From Chloroflexota bacterium (GTDB lineage: Bacteria > Chloroflexota > Dehalococcoidia > SHYD01): DNA of 36,338 nt. Below the pieces are notes generated by a model that searched no databases, was not told where the DNA came from, and saw only the letters and a list, made by a program, of their open reading frames with translations. A program made the position numbers and the translations under genes. The stretch spans positions 1 to 36,338 of the forward strand of contig JACPQN010000132.1 of NCBI GenBank assembly GCA_016190485.1, in the 5' to 3' direction. Shown in pieces: positions 29,622 to 36,338 of the stretch. How positions within the stretch are numbered: the first letter of the stretch is position 1; each line of letters begins with the position of its first letter.

Positions 29622-30200
29622 TTGCAGTACAGTGCTTCCCCACGTCTCACGCTGTCCCAGGCGGTGCTACCCCAGACCGGCCTGGCCAAGGATGCGCTGC
29701 TGGTGCTGGGATTCAGCGCCCTGGTCGCCCTGAGCGCGCAGGTCACCCTACCGCTGCCCTTCACGCCGGTTCCCATCACCGCCCAGACCTTCGGCGTGCT
29801 CCTCACCGGCGCAGTGCTGGGCAGCAGACGGGGTGCGCTGAGCCTGGGGATCTACCTGGGTATCGGCGCGCTGGGCGCGCCGGTCTTTGCCCGCTCAGGT
29901 GGGCCCGCCACCTGGGGCTATCTGGCGGGCTTCGTGTTGGCGGCCTTCGTGGTGGGCTGGCTGGCAGAGCGAGGATGGGACAGGAGCTACCGGCGGAGTC
30001 TGGTGGCCATGCTGGCGGGCAACGTGGCGCTCTACGTTCCGGGCCTGCTCTGGCTGGCCCAGTACGTGGGCGCAGACAAAGCCATTCCCCTGGGCCTGCT
30101 TCCCTTTATTCCCGGCGACATCGCAAAACTGCTCCTGGCAGCGGCGACCCTGCCCTCGGCCTGGAGGTTGCTTGGCTGGCGGAACCAGGGTACTCTGTAA
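29622..30200 (+). CDS. bioY: biotin transporter BioY (ECF transporter S component)
   Basis: A 192-residue membrane protein with about six helices that binds biotin in ECF-type import. The family signature is clear: AQVTLPLPFTPVPITAQTFGVLLTGAVLGSRRGALSLGIYLGIGALGAPVF, and later LPFIPGDIAKLLLAA. The start is TTG 29622, with GGAGGG 5 nt upstream. No EcfA/EcfT genes are adjacent, so it either shares a general energising module or works alone, as some BioY proteins do. It follows fabH closely. Confidence 0.95.
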   Translation: MQYSASPRLTLSQAVLPQTGLAKDALLVLGFSALVALSAQVTLPLPFTPVPITAQTFGVLLTGAVLGSRRGALSLGIYLGIGALGAPVFARSGGPATWGYLAGFVLAAFVVGWLAERGWDRSYRRSLVAMLAGNVALYVPGLLWLAQYVGADKAIPLGLLPFIPGDIAKLLLAAATLPSAWRLLGWRNQGTL

Positions 30201-30239
30201 GAGACCCTTTCTCAACCCGTCCGCAAGGTAACGCGCCAT

Positions 30240-30878
30240 ATGGAAATCACCTGGTTCGGCCACTCCTGCTTCCGTGTCCGCAGCCGAGAAGCCATCATCC
30301 TCCTGGATCCCCCAGGGCCCGAATGGGGTTCTCTGGGCCGGCTCCAGGCCGACATCGTGACCGTCAGCCATCCCCACGCCGGCCACAACAACGTGGCCGC
30401 GGTCGGCGGGAACCCCTACATCATCAACGGCCCCGGCGAGTACGAGCTGAAGGACGTGCTGATCCTGGGCATCGGCACGCACCACGATGCCGCCAAGGGC
30501 GAGCAGCGGGGCAAGAACACGGTTTTCATCCTGGAGCTGGAAGATCTGACGGTGTGTCACCTGGGCGATTTAGGCCACGTCCCCTCGACCAGCCAGGTGG
30601 AGGACGTAGGCGAGGTGGACGTGTTGCTCATCCCCGTGGGCGGTGTCACCACCCTGAACGCGGCCCGGGCGGTGGAGACCATCAACCTCATCGAGCCCCG
30701 GATCGTGATCCCCATGCACTACTGGGACGAGAAGCGCCGGGCCGACCTGGACCCGCTGGACCGGTTTCTGAAGGAGGTTGGCATTAGCGAGGCGCAGCCT
30801 CAGCAGCGCCTCAATGTCACCCGAAATTCGCTGCCACAGGACCGGCAGGTGGTGGTGCTGGAGGGCCGCCTGCCCTGA
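30240..30878 (+). CDS. MBL-fold hydrolase-like protein (UlaG/UPF0173-like)
   Basis: A 212-residue metallo-beta-lactamase-fold protein. It starts MEITWFGHSCFRVRS, like UlaG and UPF0173 proteins. The main metal motif reads SHPHAGHNN, so the Asp of HxHxDH is Gly. HLGDLGHV and IPMHYWDEK supply the later His and Asp ligands. The substrate is unknown; loss of the Asp should weaken the second metal site. It lies 39 nt after bioY in the same direction and may belong to the same transcript. A 13-bp inverted repeat begins at its stop codon. Confidence 0.88.
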   Translation: MEITWFGHSCFRVRSREAIILLDPPGPEWGSLGRLQADIVTVSHPHAGHNNVAAVGGNPYIINGPGEYELKDVLILGIGTHHDAAKGEQRGKNTVFILELEDLTVCHLGDLGHVPSTSQVEDVGEVDVLLIPVGGVTTLNAARAVETINLIEPRIVIPMHYWDEKRRADLDPLDRFLKEVGISEAQPQQRLNVTRNSLPQDRQVVVLEGRLP

Positions 30879-30919
30879 GCCCTTCGGCTTCGCTCAGGAC
30901 AGGCCTGCCGAAGGGCTCA
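30876..30919. terminator. inverted repeat after the MBL-fold gene, possible terminator
   Basis: TGAGCCCTTCGGC (30876-30888, including the stop codon) and GCCGAAGGGCTCA (30907-30919) are perfect 13-bp inverted copies with an 18-nt loop. The sequence belongs to the GCCTGCCGAAGGGCTCACC dispersed repeat family. It may end the fabH-bioY transcript. Confidence 0.6.
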
Positions 30920-31000
30920 CCATGAGCGGATTTCTGTCCGCGGTGGCGGCCTGAAGAGGCAATCGATCGCTTCATTGGCCTCCGGGGACTCGCAAGGATG

Positions 31001-33268
31001 TCACAGCTTGCCCATTGCCCTCAGGATGCGCTCGGCGGTGGCGGGTACCTGGGCCACTCGCGCGCCGGTGGCCTGGGCTACCGCGTTGGCGATGGCGGCG
31101 GCGCCGGCCACGATGGGTGGTTCGCCTACGCCCCGCACGCCGTACAGCGGGTCGGTGGAGGGCACCTCCACGATGAGCGCCTGAATGCGGGGCAGGTCCA
31201 GAGCGGTGGGCATGCGGTAGTCTAGCAGGCTGGGGTTGCGCAACACCCCCTGCTCGTCGAACTGGAGCTCCTCGGTGAAGCCAATGGCCAGGGACTGGGC
31301 CACGCCACCCTGGATCTGTCCCTCCACCAGCATGGGGTTCACCGCAAAGCCCACGTCCTGCGCGCATACGGAATCCAGCACCGTCAGCGCGCCGGTGTCG
31401 GGGTCCACCTGGACCTCCACGGCCTGGCAGGTGAAGCCGGGCGCCTGAGGCGGCGACGCAGCGCTGCCCCGGCCCACGATGGGGGAGTAGCCGCCTCCCA
31501 TGCTGGTGGTGAGAGTGGCCATGAGATCAAAGCCGATGGCCTTCTCCGGCGAGCCCTTGACCCTGATCTTGCCCTCCGTGGCCTCCAGGTCGCCGGGGGC
31601 GGCCTCCAGCTTCTCCGCCGCGATGCGTGTCATCTGCTCCAGCATGTCTGCGGCGGCCAACTGGATGGCCCGGCCCACGGTGCGCAGGGTCTTGCTGCCG
31701 CCGCTCTGGCCTGCGTAGGGCGCGCTGCTGCTGTCGCCGGTGCGCACCCGGATGGAGGAGAGGGGCAGCCCCAGGGCTTCCGCCGCGATCTGGGTGAAGG
31801 AGGTGTTCACCCCCGTCACGTCCACAGATCCCACTTGCACTGAGACCGTGCCGTCCAGGTTCAGGGTCATAGTGGCGCCGGCGGGTTGCATGCCGCCCAG
31901 CCAGCCGCCCACGGCCACGCCGATGCCTCGGTTGGGCAGCCGCTGGCTCCGGCGCTGCCACAGCGCCGACTCCTTCACCCGCTCCAGGCACTCCCGCAGC
32001 CCGATGCGGGGGTACTGGCGATTGTTGGGCAGCAGGTCGCCCTGGGCTACGGCGTTCTTCAGCCGGAAGTCCATGGGGTCCAACCCCAGGGCCTCGGCCA
32101 TCATGTCCATTTGGGACTCGATGGCGAAGGTGACCTGGGGGGTGCCCGGCGCCCGCAGTGCGCCCACGCTGACTTTGTTGGTCAGCACCTCGAAGCCGTC
32201 GATGTGGAGATTGGGCCACCGGTAGTAGCCTCCGATGAGGCTGCACCCCGCCAGGAGCGGGCCGCCGGGGAAGGCGCCCGCGTCGAAGATCACCTTGGCC
32301 TGGATGGCGGTAAGAGTGCCGTCCTTTCTGGCGCCGGTCTTCAGTTCCACGATGGCCTGGGGAGCGGGAATGGCGGCCTTCAGGTCCTCGCTGCGGCTCA
32401 TGGTCAGCTTAACCGGCCGGCGGGTAATGCGGGCCAGGGTGGCCGCGATCCCCTCGGTGAGGGGGGTGATCTTGGAGCCGAACGCGCCGCCGGGCTCCAC
32501 GCCCACCACCCGGATGCGGGTCTCGGGCACGCCCAGGATCCGCCCCAGCTCGGCCCGCAGGGGGAAGATGCCGCGGTTGCTGCTCCACACCGTGAACTGG
32601 CCGGTGATGTCGTAGTCCACCAGGGTGTTGTGGGTCTCGATGTAGCCCTGGTGCACCATGGAGGAGCGCCAGGCGTGCTCCATCACCAGGTCGGCCTCGG
32701 CGAAACCCTGCTCCACGTCGCCGCGGCTGAACACCAGGTGCTGGGAGATGTTGGGGTTAGCTTCCTGCTTCTCCTCGCCCGAGGCGTCGATGGTGGCGTG
32801 TTCCTGCTCCTCGGAGCGGTCCACCTCGTGGAGGGGCGCCCGCACCCGGGGCGACCCCGGCCGCATGGCCTCCGCCGGATCGATCACCGCCGGGAGCTCC
32901 TCGTACTCTATCCGAATCAGGTCCAGCGCCTCTTCTGCCGCAGAGAGATCAGTGGCAGCGACCGCAGCGACGGGCTGCCCGTAGAAGAGCGCCTCGCCGG
33001 GGGCCAGCACGGCCCGCCCCCGACTGGTCACGTCTCGTCCCAGGTTGGGCACGTCCTCGGCCGTGATGACGGCCACGACGCCTGGATAGGCCCTGGCGCG
33101 AGCGGTGTCAATGCCCTTGATGCGGGCATGGGCGTGGGGGCTGCGGAGGACTTTGGCGTAGAGCATGTGGGGCAGCGAGAGATCCGAGGCGTATTGCAAC
33201 TCCCCGGTAACCTTCTCCGCCGCCTCGACCCGGGTGGCCCGGGTGCCAACGATAGACGTGGTGGCCAT
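31001..33268 (-). CDS. xanthine dehydrogenase family molybdopterin-binding (large) subunit
   Basis: A 755-residue molybdenum hydroxylase large subunit of the XdhB/CoxL family. The N-terminal a/b hammerhead domain (KVTGELQYASDLSLPHMLYAKVLRSPHAHARI) is followed by the Mo-binding domain. Motifs are GGAFGSK, LRAPGTPQ and the catalytic-Glu loop RGVGEPPIVAG. The form I CO-dehydrogenase loop AYxCSFR is absent, so this is an aldehyde/xanthine-type enzyme of unknown substrate. No FAD or 2Fe-2S subunit gene is adjacent, so it is an orphan here. GGAGGAGG precedes the ATG. It stands alone on the minus strand. Confidence 0.93.
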   Translation of the reverse strand: MATTSIVGTRATRVEAAEKVTGELQYASDLSLPHMLYAKVLRSPHAHARIKGIDTARARAYPGVVAVITAEDVPNLGRDVTSRGRAVLAPGEALFYGQPVAAVAATDLSAAEEALDLIRIEYEELPAVIDPAEAMRPGSPRVRAPLHEVDRSEEQEHATIDASGEEKQEANPNISQHLVFSRGDVEQGFAEADLVMEHAWRSSMVHQGYIETHNTLVDYDITGQFTVWSSNRGIFPLRAELGRILGVPETRIRVVGVEPGGAFGSKITPLTEGIAATLARITRRPVKLTMSRSEDLKAAIPAPQAIVELKTGARKDGTLTAIQAKVIFDAGAFPGGPLLAGCSLIGGYYRWPNLHIDGFEVLTNKVSVGALRAPGTPQVTFAIESQMDMMAEALGLDPMDFRLKNAVAQGDLLPNNRQYPRIGLRECLERVKESALWQRRSQRLPNRGIGVAVGGWLGGMQPAGATMTLNLDGTVSVQVGSVDVTGVNTSFTQIAAEALGLPLSSIRVRTGDSSSAPYAGQSGGSKTLRTVGRAIQLAAADMLEQMTRIAAEKLEAAPGDLEATEGKIRVKGSPEKAIGFDLMATLTTSMGGGYSPIVGRGSAASPPQAPGFTCQAVEVQVDPDTGALTVLDSVCAQDVGFAVNPMLVEGQIQGGVAQSLAIGFTEELQFDEQGVLRNPSLLDYRMPTALDLPRIQALIVEVPSTDPLYGVRGVGEPPIVAGAAAIANAVAQATGARVAQVPATAERILRAMGKL

Positions 33269-33354
33269 TATGTCCTCCTCCTGATGTATCAGAACCGGCA
33301 GGGTCGGAGCCCGCGCGCCGACTCCTGACGGTCAAGGCAGATTCTATGGAGGGT

Positions 33355-33440
33355 GTTTATCAACCCCCCACCTCAGGCTCAAGCCTGAGGCATTCTGAGC
33401 GGCATGCTACCGGCTTCAGCCCACAGTGGAGTTGATAAAC
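33355..33440. repeat. 86-bp inverted-repeat element
   Basis: GTTTATCAAC (33355-33364) and GTTGATAAAC (33431-33440) are perfect 10-bp inverted ends. Inside are CCTCAGGCT-CA-AGCCTGAGG (33371-33390) and further palindromic text (GGCATGCTACCGGCTTCAGC). It resembles a MITE-like element between two minus-strand genes. Confidence 0.6.
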
Positions 33441-33460
33441 GGTCTGATTCTATGTCCGGT

Positions 33461-33904
33461 TCACACCTCTAGCGCGTACTCCACCAGATTGCCACGGCGA
33501 AAGTCCTGGCTGCTGAAGAACCGCTGCAGCCGGTCGTCGCCGTCTCGTGTCCACGCGTGGACCGACCTTATCTTCTGCTCCCGGCACTGCTGCACGAAGG
33601 CTGCGATGAGCTGTCGCCCCAGGCCCCGGCCCTGATAGTCGGGATCCACACCCATGATGTCTATCCAGGCGCCGGAGGGCATGCCGTACTCCCAGCCCCG
33701 CACGTCGCCGATGATGAAACCGACCACTCTCCCCTGCACTTCGGCCACGTGGCTGATGGGGGGATAGTAGCGCTCCAGGTAGGCGAAGACCCGCTGGGGC
33801 CAGCTCTCGGCGCGCTCCGCGCCCACGATCTTCTGGTCAATGGCGATCACATACTTCTCGTCCCGGGGCTCCATGCGCCGGATAGTGACCTGCGCTTCGG
33901 TCAT
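33461..33904 (-). CDS. GNAT family N-acetyltransferase
   Basis: A 147-residue acetyltransferase using acetyl-CoA. The N-terminus TIRRMEPRDEKYVIAIDQKIVG and motif A WIDIMGVDPDYQGRGLGRQLIAAFV (acetyl-CoA binding QGRGLG) are typical; the end FSSQDFRRGNLVEYALEV resembles Rim-type members. The substrate is unknown. The ORF track extends it to 34891, but that part is antisense to the aldolase gene. The ATG at 33904 has GGAGG on the minus strand about 9 nt away. It diverges from the HpaI aldolase gene. Confidence 0.93.
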   Translation of the reverse strand: MTEAQVTIRRMEPRDEKYVIAIDQKIVGAERAESWPQRVFAYLERYYPPISHVAEVQGRVVGFIIGDVRGWEYGMPSGAWIDIMGVDPDYQGRGLGRQLIAAFVQQCREQKIRSVHAWTRDGDDRLQRFFSSQDFRRGNLVEYALEV

Positions 33905-33991
33905 AGTAGCTTCCTCCCGTCTTCGGTTGGGCCAGAGGCACCAGCAAGTGTACACGATGCGCTGGCCCTGGGCAAAGCGTGGGAGCCCCTG

Positions 33992-34000
33992 TGGTAGAAT
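33992..34000 (+). promoter_or_regulatory. extended -10 promoter before the HpaI aldolase gene
   Basis: TGGTAGAAT reads TG-n-TAGAAT, an extended -10 element 58 nt before the GTG start. There is no clear -35. Confidence 0.4.
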
Positions 34001-34057
34001 AGCCCACGGCCTGGACGAGCGTCCTGCGGCCAGAACCCTGTGTTCAAGGAGGCCCGC

Positions 34058-34828
34058 GTGCGTAAGAACCTCACCAAAGAGAAGCTGAAGAACGGGGGAG
34101 TCGTCTTCGGTGGTTTCTGCAACATCAACGCCCCGCCGGCGGTGGAGGCGCTGGGGCACCTGGGCTTCGACTTCATCATCATCGACGGCGAGCACGGCCC
34201 CATGGACCTGGAGTCCTCCAAGCACCTGGTGCGGGCCGCCGATGCTGTGGGCATCACACCCCTGGCCCGGGTGGCGGTGAACCATCCCCAGGTCATCCTG
34301 CGCTACCTGGACATGGGCTGCCTGGGGGTACAGATCCCCATGGTCAACACTGGGGCCGAGGCCGAGGCTGTAGCCAACGCGTGTCGCTACCCGCCGGTGG
34401 GTCGCCGTGGCCTGGCCGGAGTGCGGGCCAACGAGTGGGGGCTCACCGGGCCTCTGGGGGAGTACACCCGGGTGGCCAACCAGGAGGTGCTCTCTATCGT
34501 CCAGGTGGAGACCTTGCAGGCGGTGGACAACGTGGATGACATCCTGGCGGTGCGGGAGATCGACATGGTCTTCGTGGGGCCCACGGACCTCTCCAGCGCC
34601 ATGGGGCACCCAGGAGAGGTGACCCACCCGGAGGTGCTGGCCGCTCTGGAGCGCCTGGGTAAGGCCATTCGGGCACACGGCAAGGCCGCAGGCACCATCG
34701 GGGCCAACCCCCAGGCCGTGAAGATGCTCAGCGCCTGGGGCTACAACTACTTCGCGGTGAACGTCCTGGGCCTCTTCGCCTCGGCGGCCCGCTCCTACAT
34801 CACCGAGTCTCGGGCGGCCACCGCCTAG
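34058..34828 (+). CDS. HpcH/HpaI aldolase family protein
   Basis: A class II metal-dependent aldolase of about 256 residues that cleaves 4-hydroxy-2-keto acids to pyruvate plus an aldehyde. Active-site parts are visible: DFIIIDGEHGPMD (His base), LARVAVNHPQVI (Arg), SIVQVETLQAVDN (Glu metal ligand) and FVGPTDLSSAMG (Asp metal ligand). The track starts at GTG 34040; I prefer GTG 34058 (MRKNLTKEKLKNGG) because AAGGAGG sits 5 nt before it. The glycerate kinase gene follows after 28 nt. Together they suggest a route from sugar acids through tartronate semialdehyde and glycerate; the linking reductase is not in this window. Confidence 0.92.
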   Translation: MRKNLTKEKLKNGGVVFGGFCNINAPPAVEALGHLGFDFIIIDGEHGPMDLESSKHLVRAADAVGITPLARVAVNHPQVILRYLDMGCLGVQIPMVNTGAEAEAVANACRYPPVGRRGLAGVRANEWGLTGPLGEYTRVANQEVLSIVQVETLQAVDNVDDILAVREIDMVFVGPTDLSSAMGHPGEVTHPEVLAALERLGKAIRAHGKAAGTIGANPQAVKMLSAWGYNYFAVNVLGLFASAARSYITESRAATA

Positions 34829-34856
34829 CCCTTCGCTCCCTGGGGCAGCCCTGGCG

Positions 34857-36215
34857 ATGTTCATCCAAAACTTCGACCAGCTTGCCACCACCCGGGCGCG
34901 CCGGCTGGCCCTGGAGACGGGCGTCGCAGCGGTGGAGGCCGTGCAGCCCGCCCGCCTGATGGGGCATGCGTTGCGCTTGCGGGGCGATGTGCTGACGGTG
35001 CGTGGACGCCGCTACTCCCTGCGGCGCCGCCGGGTGTGGGTCCTCGGCGCAGGCAAGGCGGCCCGCGCCATGGCCGCGGCGGTCGAGACCGTGCTGGGAC
35101 CGGGGCGCATCCACGCCGGCGCGGTCATCGCGCCGGCGGACGCGCCCGGACCGTCCCCCCGAAAGGTGCGGGTGCTGCAAGGTGAGCACCCCGTGCCGGG
35201 CCCGGGCAGCTTTGCCGCCACGCGCGAGCTACTGGGCGTGATCGAGCAGGTTGGCCCAGACGACCTGGCGCTGTGGCTCATCTCCGGGGGCGCCTCAGCC
35301 CTGCTGGCGGCGCCCGCGCCGGGTATCTCCCTTGAGGACAAGCGCGCGGCAAACCGGGCGCTGCTGGGCAGCGGCGCGTCCATCGACGAGATGAACGTGG
35401 TGCGCAAGCACCTCTCCGCGGTGAAGGGAGGCTGGCTGGCCCGGCGCCTTTCCCCCGCGCGGGTGGTGACCCTGGCCCTCTCCGACGTGGCCAGCGGGCG
35501 CTGGGACACCCTCGGCTCCGGCCCCACCCTGCCCGACCCCACCACTTTTGGCGATGCCCTGGAGGTGGTGGAACGATACGGCATCGCGTCGCAGGTGCCG
35601 GCGGCGGTGCTGCGGCACCTGGAAGCCGGCGCCCACGGCCAGCGGCCCGAGACGCCCAAACCGGGGGACCCCGTCTTCGGCCGCGCCCGCGTCCACCTGC
35701 TGGGGGAGCCGGGCACGGCCGCGGCCGCCGCAGCGCGCGCGGCCAGGGTGTCTGGCGTCCCTCGCGCCGCGGTGCTCACCGACCAGCTCCAGGGCGAAGC
35801 CCGCCTGGCGGCGAAGGTGCTGGGAGCTATCCTCCGCTACCGGGCTGCCGCGGCGCCGCGCCGCACCCAGGCGCTGGTGGCCGCGGGTGAGACCACGGTG
35901 ACGGTGCAGGGTGGTGGCCGGGGTGGACGCTGCCAGGAACTGGCTGCGGCCCTCATCCCAGAGGTGGCCGGCCTGCCCGGCTGCGCAGTGCTCTGTCTGG
36001 CCACCGACGGGCGGGACAATCTGCCGGGCACAGGCGGCGCGCTGGTGGATGGCGAGACCGCGTCCCGCGCCGAGGCCCTGGGCCTCTCCGTGGCGGCGCA
36101 CCTGGCTGGCAACGACACCGCGGCGCTTCACCAGCGCCTGGGCACACTCCTGGAGACCGAGGCCACGGGCACCAACGTGGCCGACCTGGTGGTCTGCGTG
36201 CTGGGCTGCCGGTGA
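34857..36215 (+). CDS. glycerate 2-kinase (GckA/TtuD, DUF4147-MOFRL family)
   Basis: A 452-residue glycerate kinase that makes 2-phosphoglycerate from glycerate and ATP. The N-terminal DUF4147 domain carries WVLGAGKAARAMA, WLISGGASALLAAP, MNVVRKHLSAVKGG and ALSDVASGRWDTLGSGPT. The C-terminal MOFRL domain has AAGETTVTVQGGGRGGRCQE and LATDGRDNLPGTGGALVDG; GGRCQE replaces the usual GGRNQE. It follows the HpaI aldolase after 28 nt and is likely co-transcribed. No strong Shine-Dalgarno is seen, in line with coupling to the upstream gene. Confidence 0.93.
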   Translation: MFIQNFDQLATTRARRLALETGVAAVEAVQPARLMGHALRLRGDVLTVRGRRYSLRRRRVWVLGAGKAARAMAAAVETVLGPGRIHAGAVIAPADAPGPSPRKVRVLQGEHPVPGPGSFAATRELLGVIEQVGPDDLALWLISGGASALLAAPAPGISLEDKRAANRALLGSGASIDEMNVVRKHLSAVKGGWLARRLSPARVVTLALSDVASGRWDTLGSGPTLPDPTTFGDALEVVERYGIASQVPAAVLRHLEAGAHGQRPETPKPGDPVFGRARVHLLGEPGTAAAAAARAARVSGVPRAAVLTDQLQGEARLAAKVLGAILRYRAAAAPRRTQALVAAGETTVTVQGGGRGGRCQELAAALIPEVAGLPGCAVLCLATDGRDNLPGTGGALVDGETASRAEALGLSVAAHLAGNDTAALHQRLGTLLETEATGTNVADLVVCVLGCR

Positions 36216-36232
36216 GGCGCCGCCGGCCTCCC

Positions 36233-36262
36233 TTGCATCGCCCCAGGCGCGGGTGCTATAAC
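36233..36262 (+). promoter_or_regulatory. promoter of the gene at the right edge
   Basis: TTGCAT (36233-36238), an 18-bp spacer and TATAAC (36257-36262) with TG before the -10 (GTGCTATAAC). It lies about 47 nt before the ATG at 36309. Confidence 0.6.
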
Positions 36263-36308
36263 ATACGACAGCCAGCAGGCCTCACATCCGTCCAAGGAGT
36301 CATTCGCC

Positions 36309-36338
36309 ATGGCCGATCTCCCCCGGCCCCTCACCGAC
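36309..36338 (+). CDS. start of a gene cut by the window edge (partial)
   Basis: An ATG with AAGGAG about 10 nt upstream opens MADLPRPLTD and runs off the window after ten codons. A good promoter precedes it. The product cannot be identified. Confidence 0.5.
   Translation, partial: MADLPRPLTD

Noticed and set aside
33461-34891. 476-residue reading of the GNAT gene
   Set aside because: The upstream 330 residues are antisense to the HpaI aldolase and lack family character. The ATG at 33904 has a good ribosome-binding site and gives a normal-length GNAT protein.
1-36338. CRISPR arrays, tRNA or rRNA genes
   Set aside because: The spacers were read on both strands; no regularly spaced repeat array, cloverleaf with TTCGANNC-type arm in context, or rRNA-like stretch was seen.

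Overview
The window looks like a chromosomal segment of a high-GC, didermless-type bacterium, most likely an uncultured Chloroflexota (Dehalococcoidia or SAR202-like). This placement is inference. It rests on the gene content (CTP synthase, TalC-type transaldolase, Rho, FtsK, FabH, BioY, several crotonases, an orphan molybdenum hydroxylase, CocE hydrolase, glycerate kinase, HpaI aldolase) and on the many short palindromic repeats between genes. TGA, TAG and TAA all serve as ordinary stops, and GTG and TTG starts are common. I see no rRNA, tRNA, CRISPR array or complete insertion sequence.

Layout. 0-2.4 kb: an S9 prolyl-oligopeptidase-type peptidase, with copies of one 72-bp repeat on both sides. 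2.6-5.8 kb: a zinc-uptake locus (Fur/Zur-type regulator, ZnuA, ZnuC, ZnuB) with two matching 15-bp operator-like palindromes. 5.8-14.2 kb: an accessory metabolic stretch of separately spaced genes: an MFS carrier, three crotonase-fold enzymes, a CocE/NonD hydrolase and a family-5 solute-binding lipoprotein without permeases. 14.2-17.0 kb: a tiny HMA-domain gene read through two in-frame TGA codons, facing a three-gene minus-strand operon (unknown helical protein, membrane protein, methyltransferase). 17.1-18.7 kb: a lower-GC pair (DUF5678-like plus retropepsin-like) and a PIG-L deacetylase. 18.8-23.7 kb: housekeeping genes pyrG, transaldolase, rho and a LysM/M23 peptidase. 23.8-27.6 kb: a divergent Fe-ADH-fold protein and an FtsK/SpoIIIE translocase. 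27.6-30.9 kb: an ECF sigma factor, a small membrane protein, fabH, bioY and an MBL-fold protein, all in one direction. 31-36.3 kb: an orphan molybdopterin hydroxylase subunit, a GNAT protein, an HpaI aldolase with glycerate 2-kinase, and the first codons of another gene.

The most striking item is the ORF at 14440-14694, which the ORF track misses. In one frame it encodes an 84-residue heavy-metal-associated (HMA/CopZ/MerP-like) domain. Two TGA codons lie exactly where the two cysteines of the CxxC metal site should be. A bacterial-SECIS-like hairpin (CGTTACC-CGTGA-GGTAACG) follows 8 nt after the second TGA. The simplest reading is a two-selenocysteine UxxU metal-binding protein.

Other points worth a second look: three crotonases lacking one or both catalytic glutamates; an Fe-ADH-fold protein that appears to have lost all four metal ligands; an M23 peptidase whose membrane anchor is in frame upstream but has no ordinary start codon; and the retropepsin/DUF5678 pair.
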